A stretch of 32,547 nt of DNA from contig JAICJG010000019.1 in the NCBI GenBank assembly GCA_025928585.1, positions 1 through 32,547 of the forward strand, in the 5' to 3' direction. Each line of letters starts with the position of its first letter. The stretch's first letter is position 1. Of this stretch, positions 1 to 9,060 are shown one piece after another. The notes beneath the pieces were generated by a model that saw only the letters and a program-made list of their open reading frames with translations, did no database searches and was not told the origin of the DNA. The translations under genes and the position numbers were made by a program. The stretch comes from Rhodanobacteraceae bacterium (GTDB lineage: Bacteria > Pseudomonadota > Gammaproteobacteria > Xanthomonadales > Rhodanobacteraceae).

Positions 1-1316
1 GCATGATGTCGCCCTTGCGGGCGGCCGCCTGCGCGCGTGCCACCAGCCGCGCGACCTTGGCCGATTGCGCCGGCGTCACGGCAGGCGAGATGCCGGCCGC
101 GGTCGAAGACGGCGGCCCGGAAGCGGTCGCAGGATGCGAGGCGAGCCGCGAGCGCGCTGCCACCAGGTCCGCGGATTTCGGCGCCCATTCGGCGGCCTTG
201 TCCAGCAGCGCCTGTGCGGCGTGCGGGTGGCCTGCATCGATTGCGGCATTGGCCTGCACGATCAGCGCTTCCGCCACTTTCCCCAGGCCCGCCTGGGCCT
301 TCGCATTACCGGGGTCGGCTGCCAGCGCCGCCTTGAACTGCGCCTCCGCATTGTCGCTGTCGCTGCCGGTGATCTTGCCCGCGCGCAGATCGGCCTCGCC
401 TTGCGCGAGATACTGGTCGCGCCGGGTGTCTGCCGCGCGGGACGCCGCCGCGACCGCGGCGCGCAGGTTGGGCAGCTGCGAATATCGGGGCAGCCTTTGC
501 GCCAGGTCCGCAAGCGCCTTCTTGGCATCGGCAAGATCATTCTGGCCCAGCCGGTCCTGGACCCGCGTCGCGAGTACGTCGCCCACCTGGTCCATGCCAT
601 GGCGCGCCACCGCGTTGTGCGGGTCGCCGGCCAACACCTTGCCGAACAAGGCCGCGGCGCCGCCCGGACCGTCGATGCGCCCATTCGCCAGCGCCTCGCG
701 CGCCTGCGATATCAACTGGTCCACGTTGGCATCGTGCAACACGGCCTTGGCGAGTGCCTTGTCCAGCGCTTCGACCCCGGCACCTCCACCCAGCAAGCTG
801 CGGGCCTGTTCGAGCGCACTGCGCGCGCGCGCAAAGTCGCGTTGCTCGAGGGCCTCCCTCGCGCGCGCGAGTTCCCGGTGACCCACCTTCTGCAGCCCGG
901 CCAGCGCCCGTTCGTTGTCAGGGTCGAGCACCCGCGCGGCCTCGTACAGCTCGCGCGCACTGTCGGGCCCGCCGGTCAGCGCGCCGGCGGCCAGCGCATC
1001 GTCGCCCCGCGTCAGCAGCGTGTTCAACTGGGTCTGCGGCAACAGCCCGCGCAGCATCGTCTGGTGCATGAACGCCCACGCACCGGCGCCGATCAGCACC
1101 AGCACCACCACCAATGCGGCCCAGCGCAGCCGGCGATGCCCGCGCGGTGCGGGCTTGCGCGTCTCGCGGGCACGGAATGGCGGCCGCTGCGGAGGTTGCG
1201 CCCCGCCGGATCGGGGGTCGCGCCGATCCACGCCGGCGTCCACCTGGTCGAGGTTTCCCAGGACCGGTTCGGTACGCCGCGGCGTGCCGCGCGAAGAATC
1301 GTTCCGTCCGTTCATG
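1..1316 (-). CDS. Membrane-anchored TPR-like repeat protein (C-terminal part truncated by window edge)
   Basis: Read from the reverse complement; ATG at 1316 with an open frame to the window edge, so it is absent from the ORF track. Translation MNGRNDSSRGTPRRTEPVLGNLDQVDAG...RRLRWAALVVVLVLIGAGAWAFMHQTML..., with one TM segment followed by repeated Ala/Leu helical units ([71 protein letters not shown]). Confidence 0.75.
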
Positions 1317-1469
1317 CCCATCCATCACCGGAGCGCTCTCCGGCCCATCCAAACCCGGTCATGGGACCATGGCGGCCGCCCGGCGGTTCCAGCGGGCGCA
1401 GGAGCCTGCGCAAAACGCGGGCATCTTACCATTCGATGGCAGGCCCACCGCCGCCGCCGCGAATGCGCT

Positions 1470-3548
1470 TCAGCTCCCGGCCAGCCGTCGCACATCGGTG
1501 ACGTTGGACAACGCAGCCACCTTGACGAGCAGCGCCGAAAGCTCCCCGTAGTCGTGCACCCGCAACGTGAACTGCATCGCCAGCTCACCGCGGTCGCGGT
1601 CGCTGTGGCTGCCGGATGCGACGATCCGCGCGCCGCTGTTGGCAATGGCATTGGTGACGTCGCGCTGCAGATCGCGACGATCGTAGCCCACCACCGAAAT
1701 GGCGACCTCATAGGCGCGATCCGGCGCGCTCTGCCAGCGGACTTCGATGGCGCGCTCGGGATTGCGCGCGCGCAACCGCGCCAGCGCCGGGCAGTCGGCA
1801 CGGTGCACGGTGATGCCGCGGCCGCGCGTGATGTAGCCCGTGACGTCGTCGCCCGGCAACGGCCGGCAGCAGCGCGCGAGGCTGGTCAGCAGATTGCCGA
1901 TCCCCTCGACCGTGAGCGCCCCGGGCTTGCCGGGTTCGCGAGGCAGGCGGGCTGGCGGGGGCGCAGCGGCCGCCGGCGGCGACTGCGCCTCCAGCATTGC
2001 CCGCGTCAACTGGGCGATGCCGACTTCGCCGAGGGCCAAGGCGACCAGCAGGTCATCGCGTCCCTTGCGGCCGAGCTTCGCCGGCAGGCGATCCAGCACC
2101 TCGTCCGGCAACGCCAGGCGGCGCGCCTCGCGCTCGAGGATCTGCCGGCCCGCCGCGAGATTGTCCGCGAGATCCTCGTGCCGAAACCACGCCCGCACCT
2201 TGCCGCGCGCGCTGGCGGTGCTCAGATAGCCGTGCTGCAGGGACAGCCAGTCGCGGCTGGGCGCGGGCTCGCGCGCGGTCAGGATCTCGACCCGATCGCC
2301 GCTCTTCGGCTGATGCGTCAGCGGCACGATCCGGCCGTTGACCTTGGCGCCCCGGCAACGGTGCCCGACCATGGTGTGCACGTGGTAGGCGAAATCGAGC
2401 ACCGTTGCGCCGGCCTGCAGGTCGATCACCTCGCCTTTCGGCGTCAGCAGATAGACGCGATCCTCGGCGAGTTCCGCGCGCAGCTCGGCGAGCAGCGCGC
2501 CGTCGTCCTCGCCTTCCAGCAGCTTGCGCATCCATGCGACGCGGGCCTGGTACGCGGCGTCGCCTGCGCCGCCCTCCTTGTACTTCCAGTGCGCGGCGAC
2601 GCCGAGTTCGGCACCCCGGTGCATCTCCTCCGTACGGATCTGCACCTCCAGCGTCTTGCCTTCCGGGCCGATCACCGCGGTGTGCAGCGAACGGTAATCG
2701 TTGCCCTTGGGGTGCGCGATGTAGTCGTCGAATTCATGCGGGATGATCGGCCACAACCCGTGCACGATGCCGAGCACCGCGTAGCACTCGGAGAGGCTTC
2801 CGGTCAGGACCCTGAGCGCGCGGATGTCGTACAGCTCGCCGAAGCCGACGCCCTTGCGTTGCATCTTCTTCCAGATCGAGTAGATGTGCTTGGCGCGCCC
2901 CTGCACCGTCGCCGTGATGCCGTGCTCGGCGAGCGCGGTGCGCAGGTCGGCGACGCAGCGTTCGATCCAGGCCTCGCGATCGGCGCGCCGCTCGGCCAGC
3001 AACCTCGCGATGCGGTGGTACACCTCCGGCTCCAGGTAACGGAACGCGAGGTCCTCGAGTTCCCATTTCCATTGCCCGATGCCCAACCGGTTGGCGAGCG
3101 GCGCGTGGATATCCCGGGTACGCCGCGCCAACTCGCGGCGCTCTGCGTCCGGGAGGGCCGCGGCCGCACGCAGCTCCGCCAGCTGGCGCGAAAGCAGCAG
3201 GTACACCACCCGCAGGTCACGGATGATCGCGAGCAACAGCCGGCGCAATCCCTCGTTCCCGCCCTTGCCGTCGCGCTCGGCATGCAGCGCCCACACCTGC
3301 TCGGCCTGCTGCTGGCCTTCGACCAGTCTGCGCACCGCCGGCGATATGCGCTGCATCGCATCGAGCCACCCCGGCGGTCGCGCACGGGCGATCGCATACC
3401 ACGCGGCCGCAAGACGGGTTTCGTCGTCGCAGCCCAGGTCCCGCAGCAGCGTGTCCGTCTGCGTCCACAACGCGTGATCGGTGGACGGCAACCCATCGAC
3501 CGGAACCGCACGCGCGGGTTCAGACGGTGCGCCAGCGTGGGAAGTCAT
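1470..3548 (-). CDS. relA: GTP pyrophosphokinase RelA ((p)ppGpp synthetase I)
   Basis: Synthetase motifs RAKHIYSIWKKMQRKGVGFGELYDIRALRVL and EFDDYIAHPKGNDYRSLHTAVIGPEGKTLEVQIRTEEMHRGAELGVAAHWKYKEG; TGS domain; CCRPLPGDDVTGYITRGRGITVHRADC; C-terminal ACT region. The HD hydrolase motif is not evident, consistent with RelA rather than SpoT. Start chosen at MTSHAG; the ORF track extends to 3665. Confidence 0.95.
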   Translation of the reverse strand: MTSHAGAPSEPARAVPVDGLPSTDHALWTQTDTLLRDLGCDDETRLAAAWYAIARARPPGWLDAMQRISPAVRRLVEGQQQAEQVWALHAERDGKGGNEGLRRLLLAIIRDLRVVYLLLSRQLAELRAAAALPDAERRELARRTRDIHAPLANRLGIGQWKWELEDLAFRYLEPEVYHRIARLLAERRADREAWIERCVADLRTALAEHGITATVQGRAKHIYSIWKKMQRKGVGFGELYDIRALRVLTGSLSECYAVLGIVHGLWPIIPHEFDDYIAHPKGNDYRSLHTAVIGPEGKTLEVQIRTEEMHRGAELGVAAHWKYKEGGAGDAAYQARVAWMRKLLEGEDDGALLAELRAELAEDRVYLLTPKGEVIDLQAGATVLDFAYHVHTMVGHRCRGAKVNGRIVPLTHQPKSGDRVEILTAREPAPSRDWLSLQHGYLSTASARGKVRAWFRHEDLADNLAAGRQILEREARRLALPDEVLDRLPAKLGRKGRDDLLVALALGEVGIAQLTRAMLEAQSPPAAAAPPPARLPREPGKPGALTVEGIGNLLTSLARCCRPLPGDDVTGYITRGRGITVHRADCPALARLRARNPERAIEVRWQSAPDRAYEVAISVVGYDRRDLQRDVTNAIANSGARIVASGSHSDRDRGELAMQFTLRVHDYGELSALLVKVAALSNVTDVRRLAGS

Positions 3549-3667
3549 GGATCGCATGGACGGCTGGTGGCGCCCACGGGAAAGGCCGCCGAAAGACACG
3601 AGTGTATTGGATTGGACATCGACGCACCCCGTGCGATGGGCGGGGGGCACTGCTATCATCGCCACTC

Positions 3668-4132
3668 ATGCGCACCCTACGGATGTTGCCGGCCGCACTG
3701 GCCGTGCTGATCACCGCCATGCCCGCCATGGCGCAACAATTTTCCTCGCTCGAGGAACGCATGTCGGCGGCCGACTTCAAGGCAGCAGGCCTCGACAAGC
3801 TCAGCCCTCAGCAACTCCAGTTCCTGGACGACTGGTTGCGCACGCACGAGCAGACCAAGATGGTCTCCGCAAGCGGCCAGCCGGTGTTCTATCCGGACAA
3901 TCAACCCCGCGACAAGTTCACTACGCATCTTGTCGGGCAGTTCAACGGCTGGGCCGGACACACGACGTTCACCCTCGACAACGGCCAGGTGTGGAAGCAG
4001 GCTGAATCCGGCGCGTATTCGTGTCCCGACGTCCACAACCCCGCGGTCACGATCAAGCCGATGATCCTGGGCAGTTGGCTCATGTACGTGCAGGGCTGCA
4101 ACCAGAGCGTGCGCGTCGAACGCGTGAAATAA
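3668..4132 (+). CDS. Small secreted protein of unknown function
   Basis: MRTLRMLPAALAVLITAMPAMAQQFSSLEERMSAADFKAAGLDKLSPQQLQFLDDWLRTHE...; clear signal peptide with AMA-QQ cleavage-like site; ATG at 3668. Confidence 0.8.
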   Translation: MRTLRMLPAALAVLITAMPAMAQQFSSLEERMSAADFKAAGLDKLSPQQLQFLDDWLRTHEQTKMVSASGQPVFYPDNQPRDKFTTHLVGQFNGWAGHTTFTLDNGQVWKQAESGAYSCPDVHNPAVTIKPMILGSWLMYVQGCNQSVRVERVK

Positions 4133-4228
4133 CTTCGCGCGAACCGGGTTCGCCGATCTGTCTTTCGCTTGCCGATATGGGCATGATGCCTGCGGTCGCG
4201 CCCCCGCCCGGCGCGCGAGGATCGTGAC

Positions 4229-4645
4229 GTGCTGGAAGTATGGTTGCCGTTGTTGTCGTGCATGGCCGTCGCCGCGACGTGGTACCACGTCCTGCGCCTC
4301 CGCGAGCGCGCGATCCTGCATGCGCGCCGCCTCTGCGAACGACACGGCCTGCAACTGCTCGATGACAGTGTGGCGCTGCATCGCCTGCGCGTGAACTGGC
4401 GGCGCGGCCCGTGGCACGCCGTGCGGGAATACCGGTTCGATACCAGCCTCGGCGGCCACGACCGCCAGACGGCGAGCATCACCCTTGTCGGCGACCGGAT
4501 CGTGGGCGCGAGCCTGCCGCGACGCGACGAATTCACCGACGCGCCGGCGCCTGCGATTCGCGTGGTGCACGGCATGCTGCCGGCGCAGCCGGAGGCCAGC
4601 GGCAACGTCGTCCCCATCACCCGCGCGCGAAGGACGCTGCACTGA
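4229..4645 (+). CDS. DUF3301-like protein
   Basis: N-terminal hydrophobic segment then WYHVLRLRERAILHARRLCERHGLQLLDDSVALHRLRV..., typical of the DUF3301 family. Confidence 0.75.
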   Translation: MLEVWLPLLSCMAVAATWYHVLRLRERAILHARRLCERHGLQLLDDSVALHRLRVNWRRGPWHAVREYRFDTSLGGHDRQTASITLVGDRIVGASLPRRDEFTDAPAPAIRVVHGMLPAQPEASGNVVPITRARRTLH

Positions 4646-4746
4646 CCTATCGAAAGTGATTTCGCTCGCCTCCGGCGCGTGATCGGCAAGCGGCAAGGGT
4701 GGGCCGGCGCGGTCGCAACGTGCGGGAGGCATGGCGCGTGGGCGAG

Positions 4747-4770
4747 CGCCCGTGCACGGAGGCACGGGCG
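4747..4770. other. Perfect 9-bp hairpin in convergent intergenic region
   Basis: CGCCCGTGC-ACGGAG-GCACGGGCG. Confidence 0.6.
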
Positions 4771-4999
4771 GACGTTCGTGTCATGGATGACTGCTTGCCT
4801 CACGCACTTTCAGGGCGCCGTACCGCCACGGGCGCGTGGCCTTTTCGCCCCTTTCGGGCAATGTCAAAGGGGCCGCGCCGGGGGACGGCGCGGAAAGGAC
4901 GGGGATATGCGCGCTCGCCGAAGCAAAAGGGACCCGGCATTCACCGGGATCGCAATCGGGGCAAAGGCGCGGGACGGGGAACGCGCCACGCGCGCGCCG

Positions 5000-5497
5000 T
5001 CACTTCACCACATGCAGGCTGGGCTTGCCCTTCGGCCTCGGCTTGTCCGGCTCGTCGCCGTGACCGCCGGTGCCCCCCTCGTCGGAGACGGATGCGTCCT
5101 GCCCCGATGCAGGCACGGCCTGGAGGGAAGGTGCAGACGGTTTGGCGGGCGCCATATCCGGCGACTGCACGGGTGGCGCGGCCCCCGCAGCATCCTCGGC
5201 CAGCAACATGCCCTGGCCGTTCTCCCGCGCGTAGATTGCCTGCACCGCCGCGATCGGCACGTTGACGGCATGGCTGACGCCACCGAAGCGGGCCATGAAG
5301 CTGATTGCATCGTTGCCGATCTCCAGGCGTGCGACCGCACGCGGGGCGAGGTTAAGCACCACCCGCCCGTCGCTCACCGCCTGCGGCGGAACCTGCAGCC
5401 CCGGCCGCGCGGCATCGACCACGATGTAAGGGGTGAGCCCGTTGTCACAGATCCATTCGTGGACCGCCCGCAGCAGGTACGGACGGTTGGAGGTCAT
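5000..5497 (-). CDS. sspB: ClpXP protease specificity-enhancing factor SspB
   Basis: MTSNRPYLLRAVHEWICDNGLTPYIVVDA...; C-terminal tail KGKPSLHVVK resembles the SspB ClpX-binding tail; adjacent to sspA. Confidence 0.92.
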   Translation of the reverse strand: MTSNRPYLLRAVHEWICDNGLTPYIVVDAARPGLQVPPQAVSDGRVVLNLAPRAVARLEIGNDAISFMARFGGVSHAVNVPIAAVQAIYARENGQGMLLAEDAAGAAPPVQSPDMAPAKPSAPSLQAVPASGQDASVSDEGGTGGHGDEPDKPRPKGKPSLHVVK

Positions 5498-5511
5498 GGC
5501 GGTGGGCTGGG

Positions 5512-6138
5512 TCACAGCTCGCCCAGCAGCCGCTCGTCGGAGGTCAGGCTGCGCGCAAAGCCCTGGCTCCGGAACAGGCGCTCGCCGTAATCCACGATCG
5601 GCTTGGCGTCCTTCGGCAGCGAAACCCCGAGCGAGGGCAACCGCCACACCACCGGAGCCACCAGGCAGTCGGCGAGGCTGATTTCGGGATTGAGGAAGAA
5701 TTTGGCGGCCTTGAACAGCGGCAGCGCCGTCATCAGGTGCTCGCGCAGGCGCTTGCGCGCGGATTCGGCGGCGCGCCCGCCGGCCTTGATCGCGGCAACT
5801 TCCGGCACCCAGTCGCGCTCGATGCGCACGCAGGCGAGCCGCAGGCGCGCGCGCGACAGCGGATCGACCGGCATCAGCGGCGGATGCGGGTAGCGCTCAT
5901 CGATGTACTCGCACACCACCTCCGGTCCGTACAGCACCAAGTCGCGGTCCTGCAGGGTCGGGGTGTCGCCGTACGGGTTGACCGAGAGCAGTTCCTCGCT
6001 CGGTTTGGCCGGCGGAACCTCGACGCGGTCGTAGACCACGCCCTTGGCGGCCAGCACCAGACGGACCCGGTGCGACTGCACGTCATCGGGAGCGGTGAAC
6101 AGCGTCAGTACGGTGCGGGTGTGGGCGGTTTGGATCAT
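5512..6138 (-). CDS. sspA: Stringent starvation protein A (GST-like)
   Basis: LTLFTAPDDVQSHRVRLVLAAKGVVYDRVEVPPAKPSEELLSVNPYGDTPTLQDRDLVLYGPEVVCEYIDERYPHPPLMPVDPLSRARLR; start MIQTAHTR. Confidence 0.92.
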   Translation of the reverse strand: MIQTAHTRTVLTLFTAPDDVQSHRVRLVLAAKGVVYDRVEVPPAKPSEELLSVNPYGDTPTLQDRDLVLYGPEVVCEYIDERYPHPPLMPVDPLSRARLRLACVRIERDWVPEVAAIKAGGRAAESARKRLREHLMTALPLFKAAKFFLNPEISLADCLVAPVVWRLPSLGVSLPKDAKPIVDYGERLFRSQGFARSLTSDERLLGEL

Positions 6139-6253
6139 GCCAGGTTCCCCCATGGGCCGGGTCTATTCGCATTGCCCCGGGTGCGCCGCGCTGCTTTCGC
6201 AGCGGCCGTCCCGGGTCTGGTGGGATCGCGCAGCCGGCCGGCGTCGTTGCCGG

Positions 6254-7015
6254 TCAATGCACGTCCTTCCAGTATTCCTTCTTGAGCACCAGCGCGAACA
6301 GCGTGAAAAATACCAGATACAGCACCACCCACGCGCCCATGCTGCTGCGCACGAGTTCGTCCGGCGAGGAAACGTAGGTCAGGAATGCGGTGAGGTCCCG
6401 CACCGCCCGGTCGTACTGGGCAGGGGTCATGCTCCCGGGCTGTGCGAGCTTCAACTCCTTGATCGTGGCCGGCTCGCCGTTTGCGGGAGGGCTCATCACC
6501 GCGACCTGCTCGCCCTGCAACTGCCACAGCGGAAAGGGCATCGCCACGTTCGGGAACACCGTATTGTTCCAGCCGCTCGCCGTCGAAGGATCGAGGTAGA
6601 ACGACTTCAGGTACGCAGCCACCCAGTCGGCGCCCCTGGCGCTGACTTCCAGCGACAGGTCCGGCGGTGCCTTGCCGAGCCATTTTTCGGCATCGGCCTC
6701 GGGCATCGCCGAGACGATCGGCTCGCCGAACTTGACGCCGGTGAAGTTCAGGTTGTCCATCACCTGCTGTTCGGTCAGGCCGAGCCCCTCGGCCATCTGC
6801 GAATAGCGCATGTACTTCAGCGAATGGCAGCCCACGCAGTAATTCATGAAGAGCCGCGCACCGCGTTGCAGCGAGGCCTTGTCATGCACGTTGACGTTGA
6901 CGTTCGGGTAGCCGCCTTCCTCGGCGAGCGCGGCGGGTGCGGCCGCAAACGCCACCAGCAGCGCCAGCAACACCGTCAGGGTGCGCATGGAAGCGCGAAA
7001 GGTCTTGTCATGCAT
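6254..7015 (-). CDS. petC: Ubiquinol-cytochrome c reductase, cytochrome c1
   Basis: Signal peptide; haem motif CVGCH (FMNYCVGCHSLKYMRYSQMAEGLGL); C-terminal TM anchor; overlaps petB by 8 bp. Confidence 0.93.
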   Translation of the reverse strand: MHDKTFRASMRTLTVLLALLVAFAAAPAALAEEGGYPNVNVNVHDKASLQRGARLFMNYCVGCHSLKYMRYSQMAEGLGLTEQQVMDNLNFTGVKFGEPIVSAMPEADAEKWLGKAPPDLSLEVSARGADWVAAYLKSFYLDPSTASGWNNTVFPNVAMPFPLWQLQGEQVAVMSPPANGEPATIKELKLAQPGSMTPAQYDRAVRDLTAFLTYVSSPDELVRSSMGAWVVLYLVFFTLFALVLKKEYWKDVH

Positions 7016-8276
7016 GCGTGGTCACCCTTTCCGGAACCGGCCGGGTCCTCTCGAACCCGAAAAACGTGTAGACCCAAAGGAACACGAAGAACGCGAAATA
7101 GAGGATCACGAGGATCCGTCCGAACAGGTTCTCGATCGTCGTGATGTCTGCGTTGGGACCGAAGATGGACACGATCCAGCCCGGCGTGAGGTCGGCGCCG
7201 ATGCACCCCAGCAGGAAGAACACGATCGCGAAGATCGCGAGCGCGATCTTGTAGCCGAGTCCCCGGTAGCGAATCGACTTCACCCCCCCGCGGTCCAGCC
7301 AGGGCACCAGGAACAGCGCCACGATCGAGGCGGCCAGCGCCAGCACGCCGAGACCCTTGCTCGGGATCATGCGCAGGATCGCGTAGAACGGCGAGAAGTA
7401 CCAAACCGGCTTGATCGTGGCTGGAGTCACGAGGTCGTTGGCCGGGATCGAGTTGTCGTGCTCGAGGAAGAATCCGCCGACACTCGGCGCGAAGAAGATG
7501 ATCACCGCGCAGATGATCAGGAACACGCCCACGCCGACCAGGTCCTTCAGCGTGTAATAGGGGTGGAACGCGATGCCGTCCAGCGGGATGCCCTTCGGAT
7601 TCTTGTGCTTCTTGATCTCGACGCCGTCCGGGTTGTTGGAACCGACCTCGTGGAGCGCGCCCAGGTGCAGCACCACCAGCAACAGCAGCACCAGCGGCAG
7701 GGCCACCACGTGCAGCGCGAAGAAGCGGTTCAGGGTCGGGTCGCCCGGCACGAAGGTGCCCATGATCCAGGTCACCAGCGTGTGGCCGAACCACGGCACC
7801 GCGCTGAACAGGGTGATGATCACCTTGGCACCCCAGAACGACATGTTGCCCCAGGGCAGCACGTAGCCCATGAAGGCCTCGGCCATCAGCACCAGGAAGA
7901 TCAGCATGCCGATCAGCCACACCAGCTCGCGCGGCTTCTTGAACGAGCCGTACATCAGCCCGCGGAACATGTGCAGGTAGATCACGATGAAGAACATCGA
8001 GGCGCCGGTCGTGTGCATGTAGCGGACCAGCCAGCCCCAGTTGACGTCGCGCATGATGTACTGCACCGAGTCGAACGCGCCGGCCGCGGTCGGGGTGTAG
8101 AACATCGCCAGGAAGATCCCGGTGACGATCTGGTTCACCAGCACCAGCATCGCCAGCGAACCGAAGTAGTACATCACGTTGAAGTTCTTCGGTGCGTAGT
8201 ACTCGGTCATGTGCTTCTTGTAGACCGCGCCAAGACCCGGCGCGCGCTCGTTGAACCATTGCGTGAACGCGCCCAT
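7008..8276 (-). CDS. petB: Ubiquinol-cytochrome c reductase, cytochrome b
   Basis: Multi-TM; GWLVRYMHTTGASMFFIVIYLHMFRGLMYGSFKKPRELVWLIGMLIF, LPWGNMSFWGAKVI, PEWY-like KPVWYFSPFYAILR. Confidence 0.95.
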   Translation of the reverse strand: MGAFTQWFNERAPGLGAVYKKHMTEYYAPKNFNVMYYFGSLAMLVLVNQIVTGIFLAMFYTPTAAGAFDSVQYIMRDVNWGWLVRYMHTTGASMFFIVIYLHMFRGLMYGSFKKPRELVWLIGMLIFLVLMAEAFMGYVLPWGNMSFWGAKVIITLFSAVPWFGHTLVTWIMGTFVPGDPTLNRFFALHVVALPLVLLLLVVLHLGALHEVGSNNPDGVEIKKHKNPKGIPLDGIAFHPYYTLKDLVGVGVFLIICAVIIFFAPSVGGFFLEHDNSIPANDLVTPATIKPVWYFSPFYAILRMIPSKGLGVLALAASIVALFLVPWLDRGGVKSIRYRGLGYKIALAIFAIVFFLLGCIGADLTPGWIVSIFGPNADITTIENLFGRILVILYFAFFVFLWVYTFFGFERTRPVPERVTTHA

Positions 8277-8872
8277 TACGCGGCTCCTTTCGGATCGACG
8301 CCGATCTGGATGTGGGTGTCATCGACGAAGTGGTACGGCGGCACCACCATGTTCAGGGGCGCCGGCACGCCGTCGTACACGCGTGCGGCCATGTCGTAGC
8401 GGGAGTGGTGGCAGGGGCAGTAGAAACCACCCTTCCAGTCCGGATCGAAGGGTTCCGGGCCGACCTTCTTCTTGTAGTCGGGCACGCAGCCGAGGTGGGT
8501 GCAGATGCCGATCAGCACCATCCATTCCGGCTTGATCGAGCGGTGACCGTTCTTGCAATACGACGGCTGCTGCGGCTCGTTGGAGTGGGGATCGCGCAGG
8601 CGCGGGTCCTGCTTCGGGAGCCACTGCAACTGCTCGGGGGTGCGGTTGATCACGAAGATCGGCTGCTTGCGCCAGCCGTAGCGGACCATCTGGCCCTTTT
8701 CGATCTTGCTGATGTCGACGGTGATCGGGGAACCCGCCGCCTGTGCACGTGCGCTCGGCAGCCAGGTTTCCACAAACGGGATCGCCGTGATGATCAGGCC
8801 CGCGCCGCCGATCACGGCCGTGGAGGCCGTCAGGAACCTGCGCCGGCCCTTGTTGATGCTGTCGTCCGCCAT
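8276..8872 (-). CDS. petA: Ubiquinol-cytochrome c reductase, Rieske iron-sulfur subunit
   Basis: RRRFLTASTAVIGGAG Tat-like signal; CTHLGC and CPCHHS 2Fe-2S ligand motifs; TAATG junction with petB. Confidence 0.95.
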   Translation of the reverse strand: MADDSINKGRRRFLTASTAVIGGAGLIITAIPFVETWLPSARAQAAGSPITVDISKIEKGQMVRYGWRKQPIFVINRTPEQLQWLPKQDPRLRDPHSNEPQQPSYCKNGHRSIKPEWMVLIGICTHLGCVPDYKKKVGPEPFDPDWKGGFYCPCHHSRYDMAARVYDGVPAPLNMVVPPYHFVDDTHIQIGVDPKGAA

Positions 8873-9060
8873 CCGCCTCTCCGCGCTGCTGTGGTCACGG
8901 CGCCGAACCGCGCCGTGGTCGCCCCGGCCCATACGGACAAACCCGGATGAACGGCCGATTCCCTGCCGCGTCCGCGTCGTCCATCGGGCCCCAAAATCGT
9001 GTTAGTTTAGCGTTCGCCTCTTGAGCGCACAATCCGACGGCGCACGAGGGGCCGTCCATC

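Noticed and set aside
915-3710. 931-aa plus-strand ORF antisense to relA
   Set aside because: Composition is Arg/Pro/Ala/His-rich with no family pattern; relA on the minus strand is unambiguous. Long antisense ORFs are expected in high-GC genomes.
4679-5590. 303-aa plus-strand ORF over the intergenic region and sspB
   Set aside because: No signature and Arg/Gly/His-rich; its second half is antisense to sspB.
6981-8399. 472-aa plus-strand ORF antisense to petB
   Set aside because: Mirror frame of cytochrome b, dominated by His/Asp/Gln/Arg; no support as a gene.
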